Assembly (NCBI GenBank): GCA_022036555.1
Contig: CM039139.1
Span: forward strand, 16,743,377-16,807,376
DNA length: 64,000 nucleotides
DNA from: Microstegium vimineum
Lineage: Eukaryota; Streptophyta; Magnoliopsida; Poales; Poaceae
Reading direction: 5' to 3'
A model generated the notes under the pieces. That model saw only the letters and a program-made list of their open reading frames with translations, was not told the origin of the DNA and did not search any database. Shown one piece after another: positions 1-10,250 of the stretch (its first letter is position 1; every line of letters starts with the position of its first letter). A program made the position numbers and the translations under genes.

Positions 1-888
1 ATTTACCGTGACGGACATTTTTGCCCGCTGCGGTAAATTGATTTACCGTGACGGGCATATTAAGATGTCCGCCACGGGAAATACACTAAGACGCCCACCA
101 CGGTTAAGGCCGAGGCCCATTAGGCCAAGGGCAAGGCCCGATAGCCGCACCGCATATATAAACACCAGTGTTAGGGTTTACTCCCACCCCATCCCCTCCC
201 TCACGCAGCCCTTTCTCTCCCTCAGCCTAATGGGCCTCTCTCACTCAGCAGTGTTAGGGTTTCCCAGCGCAGCCCTCTCTCTCCCACACCCATCCCCTCC
301 CTCGGCGGCGCGAGGCCACAACGGCGGCGCGAGGCGCGTGAGGCCGCGGCGGCGCGCGGAGCTCGGGGTCGTGGCGGCTCGCACAGCTCAGGGCGGCGCA
401 CGGCGTGCAGGGTCTCGGCGGCGCGTGGAGCTCGGGGCGGCGCACGCACGGCGCGCGGGGCTACAGCGGCGGCGACCAGAGCTTGAGGCGGCCCACGGGA
501 TCTATGGCGACCGGCGGCGCGCGGGCCATGGCGGTGCGCGGGGCTATGGCAGCGCGCGGTCCTCGGCGGCGCGTGGGGCCACAGCGGAGCAGCGGCGCCG
601 GTCGCATGGAGCCACGGCGGCGGCGCAGATCGAGGCGCTGGGCTGCGGCAGCGCTAGGGTTGGGCTCGCTAGTGGGCTCCCCGGTGGACTTTTGATTTTT
701 TTTGGAAACGATTAACCGAGGCGGACATCCTAACATGCCCGTCTCGGTTAATCGATTTACCGTGACGGGCATATGTGTCTGCTGCGGTAAAGTAACGATT
801 TACCGTGACCTTTCAACTGCAACGGACGCGATTGCCCGCCATGGTAAATCCAAAACGTCCGCTTCGCAAAATAGATTATGTAGTAGTG
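1..888. mobile_element. Right-hand part of a CACTA (En/Spm) element, left end outside window
   Basis: The segment carries repeated subterminal motifs related to TTTACCGTGACGGGCA and TTAACCGAGGCGGACAT, in both orientations, at 1-90 and 710-850. It stops at 881-888 with TAGTAGTG, the reverse complement of the CACTACTA start typical of CACTA elements. The 170-690 interior is GC-rich (GGCGGCGCG runs) and looks like a leader or captured sequence; I see no credible protein in it. The element probably inserted into the 5' part of the next CACTA, but its other end and target duplication are out of view. Confidence 0.7.
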
Positions 889-1500
889 TCATCTCTACCT
901 ATTAGATATGATTTTCTAATTATGGATCATGTGAAAATGTATGATGACAATGATATATATGCAATAAGATAGTAATAACCTTTGTTTGAATGTAATAACA
1001 AAGAATGTAAAAAATAGGAACATAAAGGTCACTTGTGATATCATATGTGGACTTTCAGGTTTGTGAGCAATGTACGTGACGACTTGCTCGAAACTTTTTC
1101 AAATTTTTACCACAACATACGCACATGAGATCATGACACGTGCTCAAGTTTCGTGATTTTCGGAATTTGTTTGCATTTAATATAATTTAAAAACTACAAA
1201 CACCGAAGTTGGTGACGTTGCCTCGTGAGCACGTTGATCAAACTTTCGAGACAAGTCATGCATTTAGCCATCATTTGTACTACCAAACAAGGATAACATT
1301 TTGGAACGAAAGAAATCTATTATTTTATGCACCTGTAGTTCAAATGAACATTAAGCGGGAAAATTGAAGAAAACAAAATAAACTAAGGAAAAATACCAAA
1401 AACCAATAAAAAGCTTCCAAATTTGAACATGTTGTTTAAAATAGTTCACTAAACACACACAAAATATTGGGAGAAGAAACAAAAAAAAAATTAAATAAGT
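889..1500. other. AT-rich non-coding stretch, 5' region of the CACTA element
   Basis: No coding signal is visible. The sequence is AT-rich and low in repeats, of the kind that separates outer and inner subterminal repeat clusters in large grass CACTA elements. It runs without a visible break into the GCCGAGTGC cluster at 1500. Confidence 0.5.
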
Positions 1501-1830
1501 TGTCGAGTGCATAGGGTTGGCACTCGACAACTAAATTAAGTTGCCGAGTGCCTAGTTGCCGAGTGCCCGCGTTCTGGCACTCGGCAACGACGCGGCCCAA
1601 ATCAGGCCGGTTCCCACTCTCACTCTCATTCTCACTCTCACTCCCAGCCTTCCCTCCCCGAGCCGCCGCCGCGCCATCGTGCCGCCGACGCGCCGATGCC
1701 CGCGTCGCCCGCACCCGCCCCTCCCCGGGCCCCGCGCCGTCCCACCCCGCGCCCCACCCGCCCTGCCCGCGCCGCCGCCATGCCGCCGCGCCAGCTCCCC
1801 GCCCCGCCGTCCCCACCCCCAAGTGATTGT
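1500..1830 (+). promoter_or_regulatory. Inner subterminal repeat cluster and GC-rich leader of the CACTA genes
   Basis: At 1500-1590 four GTTGCCGAGTGC-type motifs occur in both orientations. They are followed by a CT-rich tract (1616-1645) and then CCGCC-rich sequence resembling a grass 5' leader. A likely splice donor/acceptor arrangement follows near 1850-1930. In En/Spm the subterminal motifs bind the element's own TNPA-type protein; that role here is inferred from family knowledge. Confidence 0.45.
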
Positions 1831-2250
1831 TGGTCTTCGTGCCTATGTTTTTTGCAGGTTTGGTAACCTCCCCGTGCAGGGGAGGTGCTGTCGAAATTTT
1901 TAGTTGACACTGACCAATTGTTTTTCTTGTAGGAGGACCCGTGGGAGGGACTCGACGACCCCGATCGACTTCGTCGGCGTTGCTGTTCTACCTGCACCGC
2001 GTCGCCTCGTCACCGCACCGCCCCGCCACCGCCTCGCTAGCCTTTCTTCACCGGCACCTTAGGTATAACCCCCTCCTTTTCATGCATGTTTTATATGATC
2101 ACGTAACCAAGTTAGGCGTCTCCCGTTCGAAAGAGATACTGTCAGAGGTATGTAAAATCTTTGCATATCTGTGACCGTATCTGTTTCGGATTGTCCATGT
2201 ATTTTGGACAGCCCATTGATGCGTAAATGATGTTAGTTTCTATGGTGCAC

Positions 2251-2406
2251 TCTGGTCTAAGATAGACTTTCGACATCACCTCCCTGTTGTTCTCCGGATG
2301 CACACTCTCTCTGGTCTAAGATAGACTTTCGACAACACCTCCCTGTTGTTCTCCGGATGCACACTCTCCCTTTCGGGACGTGTATCGGGAGAACAACGGG
2401 GAGGTG
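2251..2406. repeat. 59-bp tandem duplication followed by an inverted arm (hairpin) in the CACTA leader
   Basis: A 59-bp unit beginning TCTGGTCTAAGATAG occurs at 2251-2309 and again at 2310-2368 with few differences. Each unit contains CACCTCCCTGTTGTTCTCC (2336-2354 in the second), and a near-perfect reverse complement, GGAGAACAACGGGGAGGTG, follows at 2388-2406. The pair could fold into a stem of about 19 bp. A related GGGGAGGTGCTGTCGAAAT motif also occurs near 1880. Confidence 0.8.
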
Positions 2407-2563
2407 CTGCTGAAATTCTGTCTCGGAGCGGAGCATGGAAACTGACATCATCTACGCATCCGCGGGTGGGATTAGGACCTATCCTCACCTATTAGACAAC
2501 AGGCACGCTGTACGGATGCATTTGCTGGTTATATTGCTCGCTTACATATGTATATGCTAGAGG

Positions 2564-4816
2564 ATGGAGAACCGTGATTGGATGTACACGGGCCACGCTA
2601 GTATGACCCCAGATTGGATGACTAAGACTAATGCTTTCGTGGAGCATTCATTTGGCGAGGCTGCTCAAGGGTCCATTTGGATGCCGTGTCCCTGCGTCAA
2701 ATGTGACAACCGTGTAAGAAAGACAAAGGTGGCTGTCGGGAAAGATCTTATCTTGTATGGATTCACGCCAAGCGATACCTGCTGGATCTACCATGGTGAA
2801 GCCAATCGTATTAGAGAGAAGGTGGTGAGACCACGTCTCGAGGCTTTTGATGGAGATGCCGGGGTCATAGACTGGATGGATGACTTTCAGGAGGCACGGT
2901 TCGGTGAAGGATTTGAGGACGAGCCAGAGGGATCCGCAAAGGCGTACTACGAGATGTTGTCTTCGACACAAAAACCCCTTCACGAACAGACACGAGTTTC
3001 GCAACTGGATGCCATGGGACGCCTGATGGCGTTCAAGTCGCAGTGTAGCATGAGTCGAGACAACTTTGATGCTATGTTGGCAATTGTTGGATCTCTGCTT
3101 CCGGACGGTCATATTCTGCCGAAGAACTTGTACGAGTCACAGAAACTTCTTCGCGCACTTAAGATGCCGTATGAGCAAATCCATGCTTGTCCTACGGGTT
3201 GCGTCCTATTTAGGAAACTGCACGATAAAGCAACACACTGTCCAAAGTGTAAATCCTCTAGGTATTTGGTCGACCCTAGTGATGGAAAGAAGTCACAGCT
3301 TGGTATCCCCGCAAAGGTCCTATGGTACCTTCCTTTCTTACCGAGGATCCAATGGCTATTCATGACAGAGGAGTCCGCAAAACAGATGACATGGCACAAA
3401 CATGGCAAAAGATACAACCCGGACAAGATGGTACACCCATCCGATGGCGATGCATGGAAACATTTCGATAACATGCATCCTGGTAAAGCCGAGGAGGCTC
3501 AAAATGTACGTGTCGCGCTTGCAACAGATGAGTTCAATCCCTATGGATTGATGGCGGCCCCGTATACTTGTTGGCCCATGTTCGTGATCCCCCTCAATCT
3601 CCCCCGGCGTCTCGTTTCAACCCAAGAATGTATTCATGTCGCTGATAATTCCTGAACACCCGGGAGCAATATGGGTGTGTTTATGGAGCTTCTCATTGAT
3701 GAATTGATGTTTGCTTGGGAAAATGGGGTACTGACATACGACCGAGCTACAAAGAAGAACTTCATATTGCATGTGTGGTACCAGTACTCCCTGCACGACT
3801 TCCTGGCGTATGGCATATTCTGCGCCTGGTGTGTTCACGGGAAGTTCCCATGCCCATTATGCAAGACAGATGTAAAGTTCTATCATCTGAAAAAGGGTGG
3901 CAAGTTTTCTTCGTTTGACCTACATCATCAATTCCCCCCTTTTGACCATCCATTCAGACGAGATGTCAAGAACTTCAGGAAAGGGGTTCAAGTTACCGAC
4001 CCTCCACCTCACATGATGACCGGTGCCGAGGTCCGTGCTAAGATAGAGGCTCTCAAAGATGATAAAACTACAGGTGGTTTTATCGGATATGGTTTGGAAC
4101 ATCAGTGGACTCATAAATCGAGCTTGACTAGGCTCCCTTATTTCGATGACATTCTTCTTCCGCACAACATTGATGTAATGCACACAGAAAAGAATATCGC
4201 CGAGTCGCTTTTTGCAACACTCATGGACACAGAGAAGTCAAAGGACAACGTGAAGGCTAGATTGGACCTAGAAACGATTTGCGATAGGCCAAAGAAAGTG
4301 ATGAAGCCTCCTGGGCCCGGTAAGAAATGGAGAAGGACTCCGGTCGATTTCGTCTTGAAAAGGGACCAACGGAAGGAGGTCTTGATGTGGATGCAGGCGT
4401 TGATGTTCCCGGATGGGTATGCGGCGAATTTGAGTCGGGGAGTGAACTTGTCCACTATGCGGGTCTTAGGGATGAAGAGTCATGACTACCACATATGGAT
4501 TGAGCGGCTCCTTCCTGCGATGACCCGGGGATATGTGCCTGAGCATGTGTGGCGCGTGCTAGCAGAGTTGAGCTTTTTCTTCCGCCAGCTTTGTGCCAAG
4601 GAGTTGTCTCGGGACGTCATTGCTGACTTGGAGAAGGTGGCACCTGTGTTGCTCTGCAAGCTGGAGAAGATCTTCCCACCCGGCTACTTTGTGGCGATGC
4701 AGCATATGATTTTGCACCTACCATACGAGACACCGCCCTGGACGTGGGCCCACTTCTACGCCGCTGAGGACAACGACCATGGATCCGTTGCGGGGCGGAT
4801 CAAGGCCGAGTTCTGG
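2564..4816 (+). pseudogene. CACTA TNP2-type transposase, frameshifted and C-terminally truncated
   Basis: The reading frame opens at ATG 2564 with a transposase-associated domain (residues about 4-75: DWMYTGHA, then WMPCPCVKCDN with its paired cysteines) and continues into the tnp2 transposase family. Near 3598-3603 a C-run is one base short for the family frame: the upstream frame ends at 3655 while family-like sequence (SLIIPEHPG, LIDEL) continues in another frame to 4816. There a donor (TGG|GTGAGT) leads into the next gene. Family members continue well past HLPYE; here the C-terminal part is missing and replaced by sequence leading into the En/Spm-like gene. The protein would cut and join the element's ends. 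I rate this copy non-functional. Confidence 0.85.
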
Positions 4817-4890
4817 GTGAGTCTTTATCGCACTAAATTTGTCTAAACTACACATTGATTGGTCATTTGTGATATAATGACTGTATGCAG

Positions 4891-6378
4891 GACTTCTACA
4901 CGTGCGAGCTAGGGTACGAGGACAAGGCGTCGTAAGTGCAGGACAAGGTCTGCAAGGTTCGACTCTCGCACCTGTACCATGAGATGCGGCTCCAGTGCAT
5001 TATCAACTACCACACCGACGTCCTTGGCGAGAAAGTGCTGAAGAGCGAGGCCAAGACCATGATGCTCACCAGGGAGCAATACCAGTTGGTAAGTATGAAA
5101 CATCAATACTATATCACCCTACATGATTGTTATCTTCTGACGTATCAATAACTTGATGACATGCAGCGATGTCCTGATTGGTGCACCAGACACCCCCTCT
5201 GCTAGGACGGTATTGTGGACACGTGGCTCTCGCCCGAGTGGATGGAGAAGAGTTAGGTCCGTCGAGACTACCGCCTGCAGATGACTGGGACCCCATACTA
5301 CCAGGGCAACCAGAGCCTCTCCCAGTACGCTTTGAGCTGGGTAATCTTCTCTGTGTTTTCATCTTTATTTTTTTTATAACTCTCAATTCTCATTACTTCT
5401 AATCTTTATGTTTTTCTCGCAGTCCGGGTCGCACCAAGGTCAGGAGTGCAACGACTTCATGACGTTCAGCCTGGCACACAAGGGCAAGGCGACGGACCCC
5501 GCGAACACCTACAACCCAGCGCACGGGCCCGAGCTGTACACCAACCCCAGCACCCACAGCAAGGTAACCGAGTACATCTCGGTGGCTTGCCAGCGCCATG
5601 GGGAGGCCTTCGATCCGGCCACCGAGCCCCTGGACGCAGAGATCGTGATGAGGCTAGGAGGAGGGAAGCAGCACGACCGCTACTGGATGGCGAACAGCGC
5701 GCTCGACTCCGCCTCTGTTCCCAACCTTGCGGAAATTCGAGCAAGGAGCATGAGCTCGTCCCTCCCCATACGCCCTCGACAGCTAAGCTCATAGCAGCAG
5801 ATCTCAGATCTCGCGGTTAGTACTCGTTCATTGCTTTTACACATCTACCTTGCATTTGCATTGTTTAAACATTGTGGGTGGCTTGTTACAGGCCAACGTA
5901 CGGAGGTTGGAGGCGACGCAGGAGGAGGCTGAGGAGCAGAGGCGGTTGGAGAGGGAGACTGTACAAGCCCAGAGGGCGGCCGAGGAGAAGAGGCTGCAGG
6001 ACATGTTCAGCTTCATGGCCAGCCTTAATTCAATTCCAGGTGTGGTCGTGCCAGAGTCACTTCTCCGTCCAGTTGTGGCTACTCCTCCACAGCCTTTTAT
6101 TTTTTGGACTCCGATAAGTATGTCTGGTGGTTTATTTCTTTAGCTTGTGCGAATTTGATACAGATACTCATGAATTGACTTCTTCTTTTGTGCAACAAGT
6201 GTCTATGAGTTCGAACCCGACGGTTCAAGGCGGTGGTCCTTCTCCACAGCAGGGGTGCCTAACTAACACTCCTCCACAGCCCGAGTTGCCAGATGACTCT
6301 TCTTCATGGGCCGGCTGGTCAGGATGGCCCAGGGTACTTCTCCCTTATCTATTTTCATGTTGCCCGGACTTGTATTAG
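4891..6378 (+). pseudogene. En/Spm-type (Ptta/TNPA-like) second CACTA gene, multi-exon and degenerate
   Basis: Family-like blocks can be followed through splice-like junctions. Block 4891-5088 (GYEDKA ... LTREQYQL) contains an in-frame TAA at about 4933. Block 5167-5340 (VDTW, GTPYYQGNQSLS) contains two in-frame TAG codons. Block 5422-5790 (ECNDFMTFSLAHKGKA, THSKVTEYISVACQRHG) is open. Block 5893-6117 is strongly charged and predicted coiled coil (LEATQEEAEEQRRLERE), and a Pro/Ser-rich tail follows to about 6378. This matches the plant transposase Ptta/En/Spm family, thought to bind subterminal repeats. The upstream TNP2 donor at 4817 could splice into the first block, giving a TNP2-En/Spm fusion transcript. 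The stops make a working protein unlikely. Confidence 0.75.
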
Positions 6379-6429
6379 ACATAGACTTGTGTTCGACTTA
6401 GACTTGTGACATATTCATAGCTATGCGAT

Positions 6430-6660
6430 GGATTATGGACTCTATGTGATGGATTTATGGATGACATTTGTGTATGTGATGTATTATGAACTTATGGACG
6501 TTTGTGATGGATGTTTGTGATGCTATATGCGTATGATGGATTATGAATGATGGATGTGATGATATATATGTGATTTGAATGGTGGATGTGATATATATTT
6601 GATTTGAATGATGGATGTGATGTATATGTGATTTGAATTGTGAATGTGATATATATATAT
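6430..6660. repeat. Degenerate minisatellite (GATGGATGTGAT-type) in the CACTA 3' region
   Basis: Imperfect repeats of GATGGATGTGATATAT and TGTGATTTGAAT run for about 230 bp and end in an (AT) tract. They sit just 3' of the En/Spm-type gene, where such simple repeats occur in related elements. Confidence 0.7.
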
Positions 6661-6714
6661 CTATTTTTGTCTCTATATTGTTGGAAAGAAAAAACAAAAA
6701 AAAAAATAATTTTT

Positions 6715-7317
6715 TTATTTGCCAAGTGCCACACTCGGCAAATAAATTAGTTGCCGAGTGCAATTGCTATTGCACTCGGCAACTCTGGGAAATAGAGAAC
6801 CTAAAACTGTCAGTTTCCCAGAGTTGTCAAGTGCAATGACAATTGTACTCGACAACTAATTATTAAAAAAATAAAAAAAATTTAGTTGCCGAGTGCCTCC
6901 AAGCTGGGACTCGGCAACTAAATTTGTTTACCGAGTGCCAGCTTGGAGGCACTCGACAACTAAATTCGGTAGAAAAATTTAAAAAAAAATAGTTGCCGAG
7001 TGCCTCCAAACTGACTCTCGGCAACTAATTATTTTTTAAAAAATAAAAAATATAGTTGCCGAGTACGAGCCACGTCAACACTCGACAAAAAATCCGTCAA
7101 GGTTGACGACCAAATTTTTTTTGCCGAGTGCTTGACCAGACACTCGACAAATCATTTAACAACGCAAATTAGTTGCTGAGTGCCCGAAATCTGACACTCG
7201 ACAACTAAATTAGTTGCCGACTCGCTATTTACCGAGTGCCAGTTGCCGAGTGTGGCACTCGGCAAACCATTTGCCGAGTGCCCCTAGCACTCGGCAACTC
7301 CGGGATTTCCTGTAGTG
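6715..7317. repeat. 3' subterminal repeats and terminal inverted repeat of the CACTA element
   Basis: About 15 copies of TTGCCGAGTGC or its complement GCACTCGGCAA are packed into 600 bp, several as facing pairs, for example around 6895-6965 (one flanking CTCCAAGCTGG, its partner CCAGCTTGGAG). The array ends with CGGGATTTCCTGTAGTG at 7317. The next three bases (GCT) would be the target duplication, unverifiable without the left end. Confidence 0.9.
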
Positions 7318-7580
7318 GCTAGTTCAATCCACTGAACAAATAGTGAGTATGACAGTATCACTCCGCTAGTTCTAGCAGTGATGTTGGGTTTGAACTCGAC
7401 AACTATCCATGGATCTAGAGTAGTAGACATCCTCAACCATGTCTATTGCGCTCTTATGTTTTGGCTACCTCGATATCAATAAAAAGGGCTACCTCATTGC
7501 ATGAGCTCATTGCCTCATTGTCAGTTTTCACTCAAACCACAAAATTATCAACACATCAACTGTTAGAACTTCAGAGGATA
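7318..7580. other. Short spacer between two CACTA elements
   Basis: About 260 bp of unique-looking AT-rich sequence with no gene. The last three bases, ATA at 7578-7580, form the left copy of the next element's target duplication. Confidence 0.6.
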
Positions 7581-7611
7581 CACTGCTACAGAATAGGCAT
7601 TCATTGTTGGC

Positions 7612-7858
7612 CCATCACTGCCGGTTTTGTTTGGGTCGACAATGATGCTTCATCACTGCTGGTTCATGCTCTAACAGGTCCCCAATTATTGGGGGGCAGG
7701 GGTTGAACCAGCAGTGAAACTTATCATCACTGTCGGTTCGTGGCTTGAACCGGCAGTGATGCTTCTCGGCCCGATCACTGCCGGTTCAAGCCACCAACCG
7801 GCAGTGATGAGGAGTTTCACTGTCGGTTCGTGGCTAGAATCGACAGTGATGTTGTGTA
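7612..7858. repeat. Left subterminal repeats of the 7581-12166 CACTA
   Basis: At least seven CATCACTGCCGGTT / AACCGGCAGTGATG-type motifs, some with TGTCGG or TGCTGG variants, alternate in orientation. They are the presumed binding sites of the element's second protein, by analogy with En/Spm. Confidence 0.85.
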
Positions 7859-8543
7859 CAATATAAATCACACAATCTCCTCTCCCACCTCTGCCCCTAA
7901 CAGTACAAAACAGTGCGTGAGGAGCTCCCTCTCTCCATTGTTGCAGCTGATGGATTTCTTGAACTCCATTGTTGGCTCCTCTTCACTCTTGGATCCTCAT
8001 ATCTTCTTGCTCTTGGTTAGTAACAAGCATATTTCTTTAGAATTGTTGGTTTACATTGTTTTTGTGTGTAAATCCATAGTTTAGAGCTATGCTATTTTTC
8101 ATGATCAAGAATAGGGTTGTTGCAATTTGTGTCCATTTTTTGTAGCTTTTAGATCCTAAATTACTTAGAAAAATTGTTGCACTTTGTTTTTATTGGATAA
8201 TTATTGTCCAATCATTAAGTAGCTAGGTTCGAAAGATTCGTCTCAAAATTATGGATAAAAATTGTAATTAGTTATATTTATTACTTACATTTAATACTCC
8301 ATGCATGCATTTAAATATTTGATGGGATGTGGAATAGATTCGGTATTTATTACTTACATTTAATACTCCATGCATGCATTTAATATTTACATTTAATACT
8401 CCATGCATCCATTGTTATCTATTTGTTGTCTCACTTTTTATAGCGCGGTCAAATTCAAATTATATCGAAAAATATTGTTCAGAAATGCTCTTATTAATAT
8501 ATTTCTATGTTTCCTCTGCTCTGCTCATTTTATCTTTGCAGAC

Positions 8544-10250
8544 ATGACTCGATGGTGGATGTACGATCTGTCATGTATAGATCTACGGTACTTGACGGGA
8601 ATCGACGATTTCATCAAGCGAGCTAGAGCCAATGCTGGGGACTCAAATCTTGTATTCTGTCCATGCAAAGACTGCAAGAATACGAGAAAATAGGGCGACG
8701 TGGAGCATATACGATTTCACTTGATCACAAGGGGGTTCATGAGGAACTACACGATTTGGACTTTGTATGGGGAGGTTGGTCAAAATATTGCACAAGAAAG
8801 CAATGATGATGTGCCCATGCCTAGTGTATCCCTAAATGCATTATTGCCTGTTCATGATTACACAGAGGAACATGTGTCTACCAATGATGATGTATTTATG
8901 AATATATTAGCCGACGACACAGAGGAAAATGATGGCATTTCACAGCTTCTACATGACGTGCATGGGGGGTTCCTTAGTTCTTCACAGTTGAAAAAACTGG
9001 AGACCATGAGAAAGGATGCAAAAACACCATTATATTCAACCTGCCCAATAAGAAAACTGGAAGCCAACATCATGCTATTGGAGTTCAAATCAACGAATGA
9101 GTTGAGTGATAAAGACTTCGATAACTTGTTAGGTATACTTCATAAACTGTTCTCGAAGGGTACCGAGTTAGCAGAAAAGACTTACCTGGTCAAGCAAATG
9201 ATTTGCCTAATTGGCCTCGAGGTTGAGAAAATCCACGCGTGTTTCAACGACTGCATATTGTACCGTGGAGAGAAATACAAAGACTTGGATGCATGTCCCA
9301 AGTGTATCCTTGAAGGTGAATCCGCTTCCTATATGAGCCGGGCAAGGGCTAGAACGCAAAGAGAAGAGGAGTTCCAAAGGATGCGAGAGGAGCTAGAACA
9401 GAGCATGGAAGCGCGTATAGCTGCTCAAGTGGCGAGCGCTATGCAAACCATGTGTTCGAGTCAAGGGCCGCATGCAATCCCGACTTTGAATAGCCCAGTG
9501 CCCGGCAAGGGCCGCAGTAGCTGTGGCTCAACCCCTATGCCTGACGACGAAGAGTTCAATGCTCCTCATCCGGTGGACGACATCAAAGAACTTGTGAATG
9601 TCAGGTTGTACATCCGTCAGCAGTGGACCAAAGACAAGGTGGCGGTCGGACAAGCATTTCCTAAAGGAGAGAACATCATTCATGGCAAGCCAGTGCCACT
9701 CGGGTATGCCAGGGTCAGCATTGATAAGATATTGGACAAAAAGTACAATAAGATACATATTGATTTCCCAGTGGAGCAAGATAGGCCGCGTCTAGTTCAC
9801 AACTTGGGCACTCATGTCGCCTGGCGCAAACGCTTCATCAAGCTAGATGACCAGCCATCTTCGGATGATGATGATGATAGTGAATCATCCCGGTCGCCTC
9901 CGCCAAGAGGTTTCTCTCCTCGTCAAGATCCACCGACACCTCCTCCACCGTCAAAGAAGAAGACTCGTTCTCCACCGCCAAAGGAGAAGACTCCTTCTCC
10001 TCCTCCTCCTCCTCCTCCACCGGCTTCAAAGTCCTCAGGACTGGGATCTCGATGGCCTAGCGCTAGATTAGGTTCGACTTCGCATCAGAAGAGGTCATCA
10101 GCTTCGGTTGATAAAGATCCCAAGACGACTAGTAAAAGGCGGAAGCCGTCGCCAACTAAGGACGAGATTCTACGAGCTCAGATTGCAGAAAAGGCAGCCA
10201 AACTTGCCTTGTTTGAACGATTGACTTATATACCCGAGTACTTATCATAG
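8544..10250 (+). pseudogene. TNP2 N-terminus fused to a DUF8039-like, proline-rich segment
   Basis: ATG 8544 opens a transposase-associated domain (RWWMYD, CPCKDCKN), which hits TAG at 8691-8693. A second frame runs from about 8700 to 10250. Its first part (to about 9305: KIHACFNDCILYRGE, CPKC) is TNP2 N-terminal. It then changes abruptly to a coiled-coil stretch (REEEFQRMREELEQ), a segment resembling the DUF8039 domain of other CACTA proteins (PVPLGYARVSIDKI, WRKRFIKL), an acidic D-run, a Pro/Ser-rich stretch and a basic tail with a short helix (EILRAQIAEKAAKLALFERL). The TNP2 catalytic region is absent, so the join near 9305 is a deletion or fusion. The DUF8039 match is from memory of the family. 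Confidence 0.75.

Larger units (their letters stand above)
889..7317 (+). mobile_element. CACTA element with GCCGAGTGC subterminal repeats (5' end not seen)
   Basis: The right terminus is clear: dense TTGCCGAGTGC / GCACTCGGCAA repeats from 6715 lead to CGGGATTTCCTGTAGTG ending at 7317, the reverse complement of a CACTACAGGAAA-type terminus. A second cluster of the same repeats at 1500-1590 precedes a GC-rich leader, a tnp2-type transposase (2564-4816) and an En/Spm-type second gene (4891-6378). I found no matching CACTACAGGAAA start, so the 5' end is either left of the window (with the 1-888 element nested inside) or deleted. Both genes carry disabling changes, so this copy is probably not autonomous. 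Confidence 0.85.

Noticed and set aside
8..715. 235-codon open frame at the window start
   Set aside because: It is a GC-rich, arginine/alanine-rich frame across CACTA sequence, with equally long frames on the other strand and no domain. Treated as a composition artefact.
1436..1903. Overlapping 90-130 codon frames on both strands
   Set aside because: They cover subterminal repeats and a CCGCC-rich leader; low complexity, no family match.
2648..3474. Long minus-strand frames opposite tnp2
   Set aside because: Shadows of the transposase coding strand.
6895..7310. CRISPR-like array of short repeats
   Set aside because: Repeats alternate in orientation and spacing is irregular; they are CACTA subterminal motifs in a plant genome.
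9838..10071. Glu-rich and Leu-rich frames
   Set aside because: They are the other readings of the GATGATGAT and CCTCCTCCT tracts in the DUF8039-like gene.
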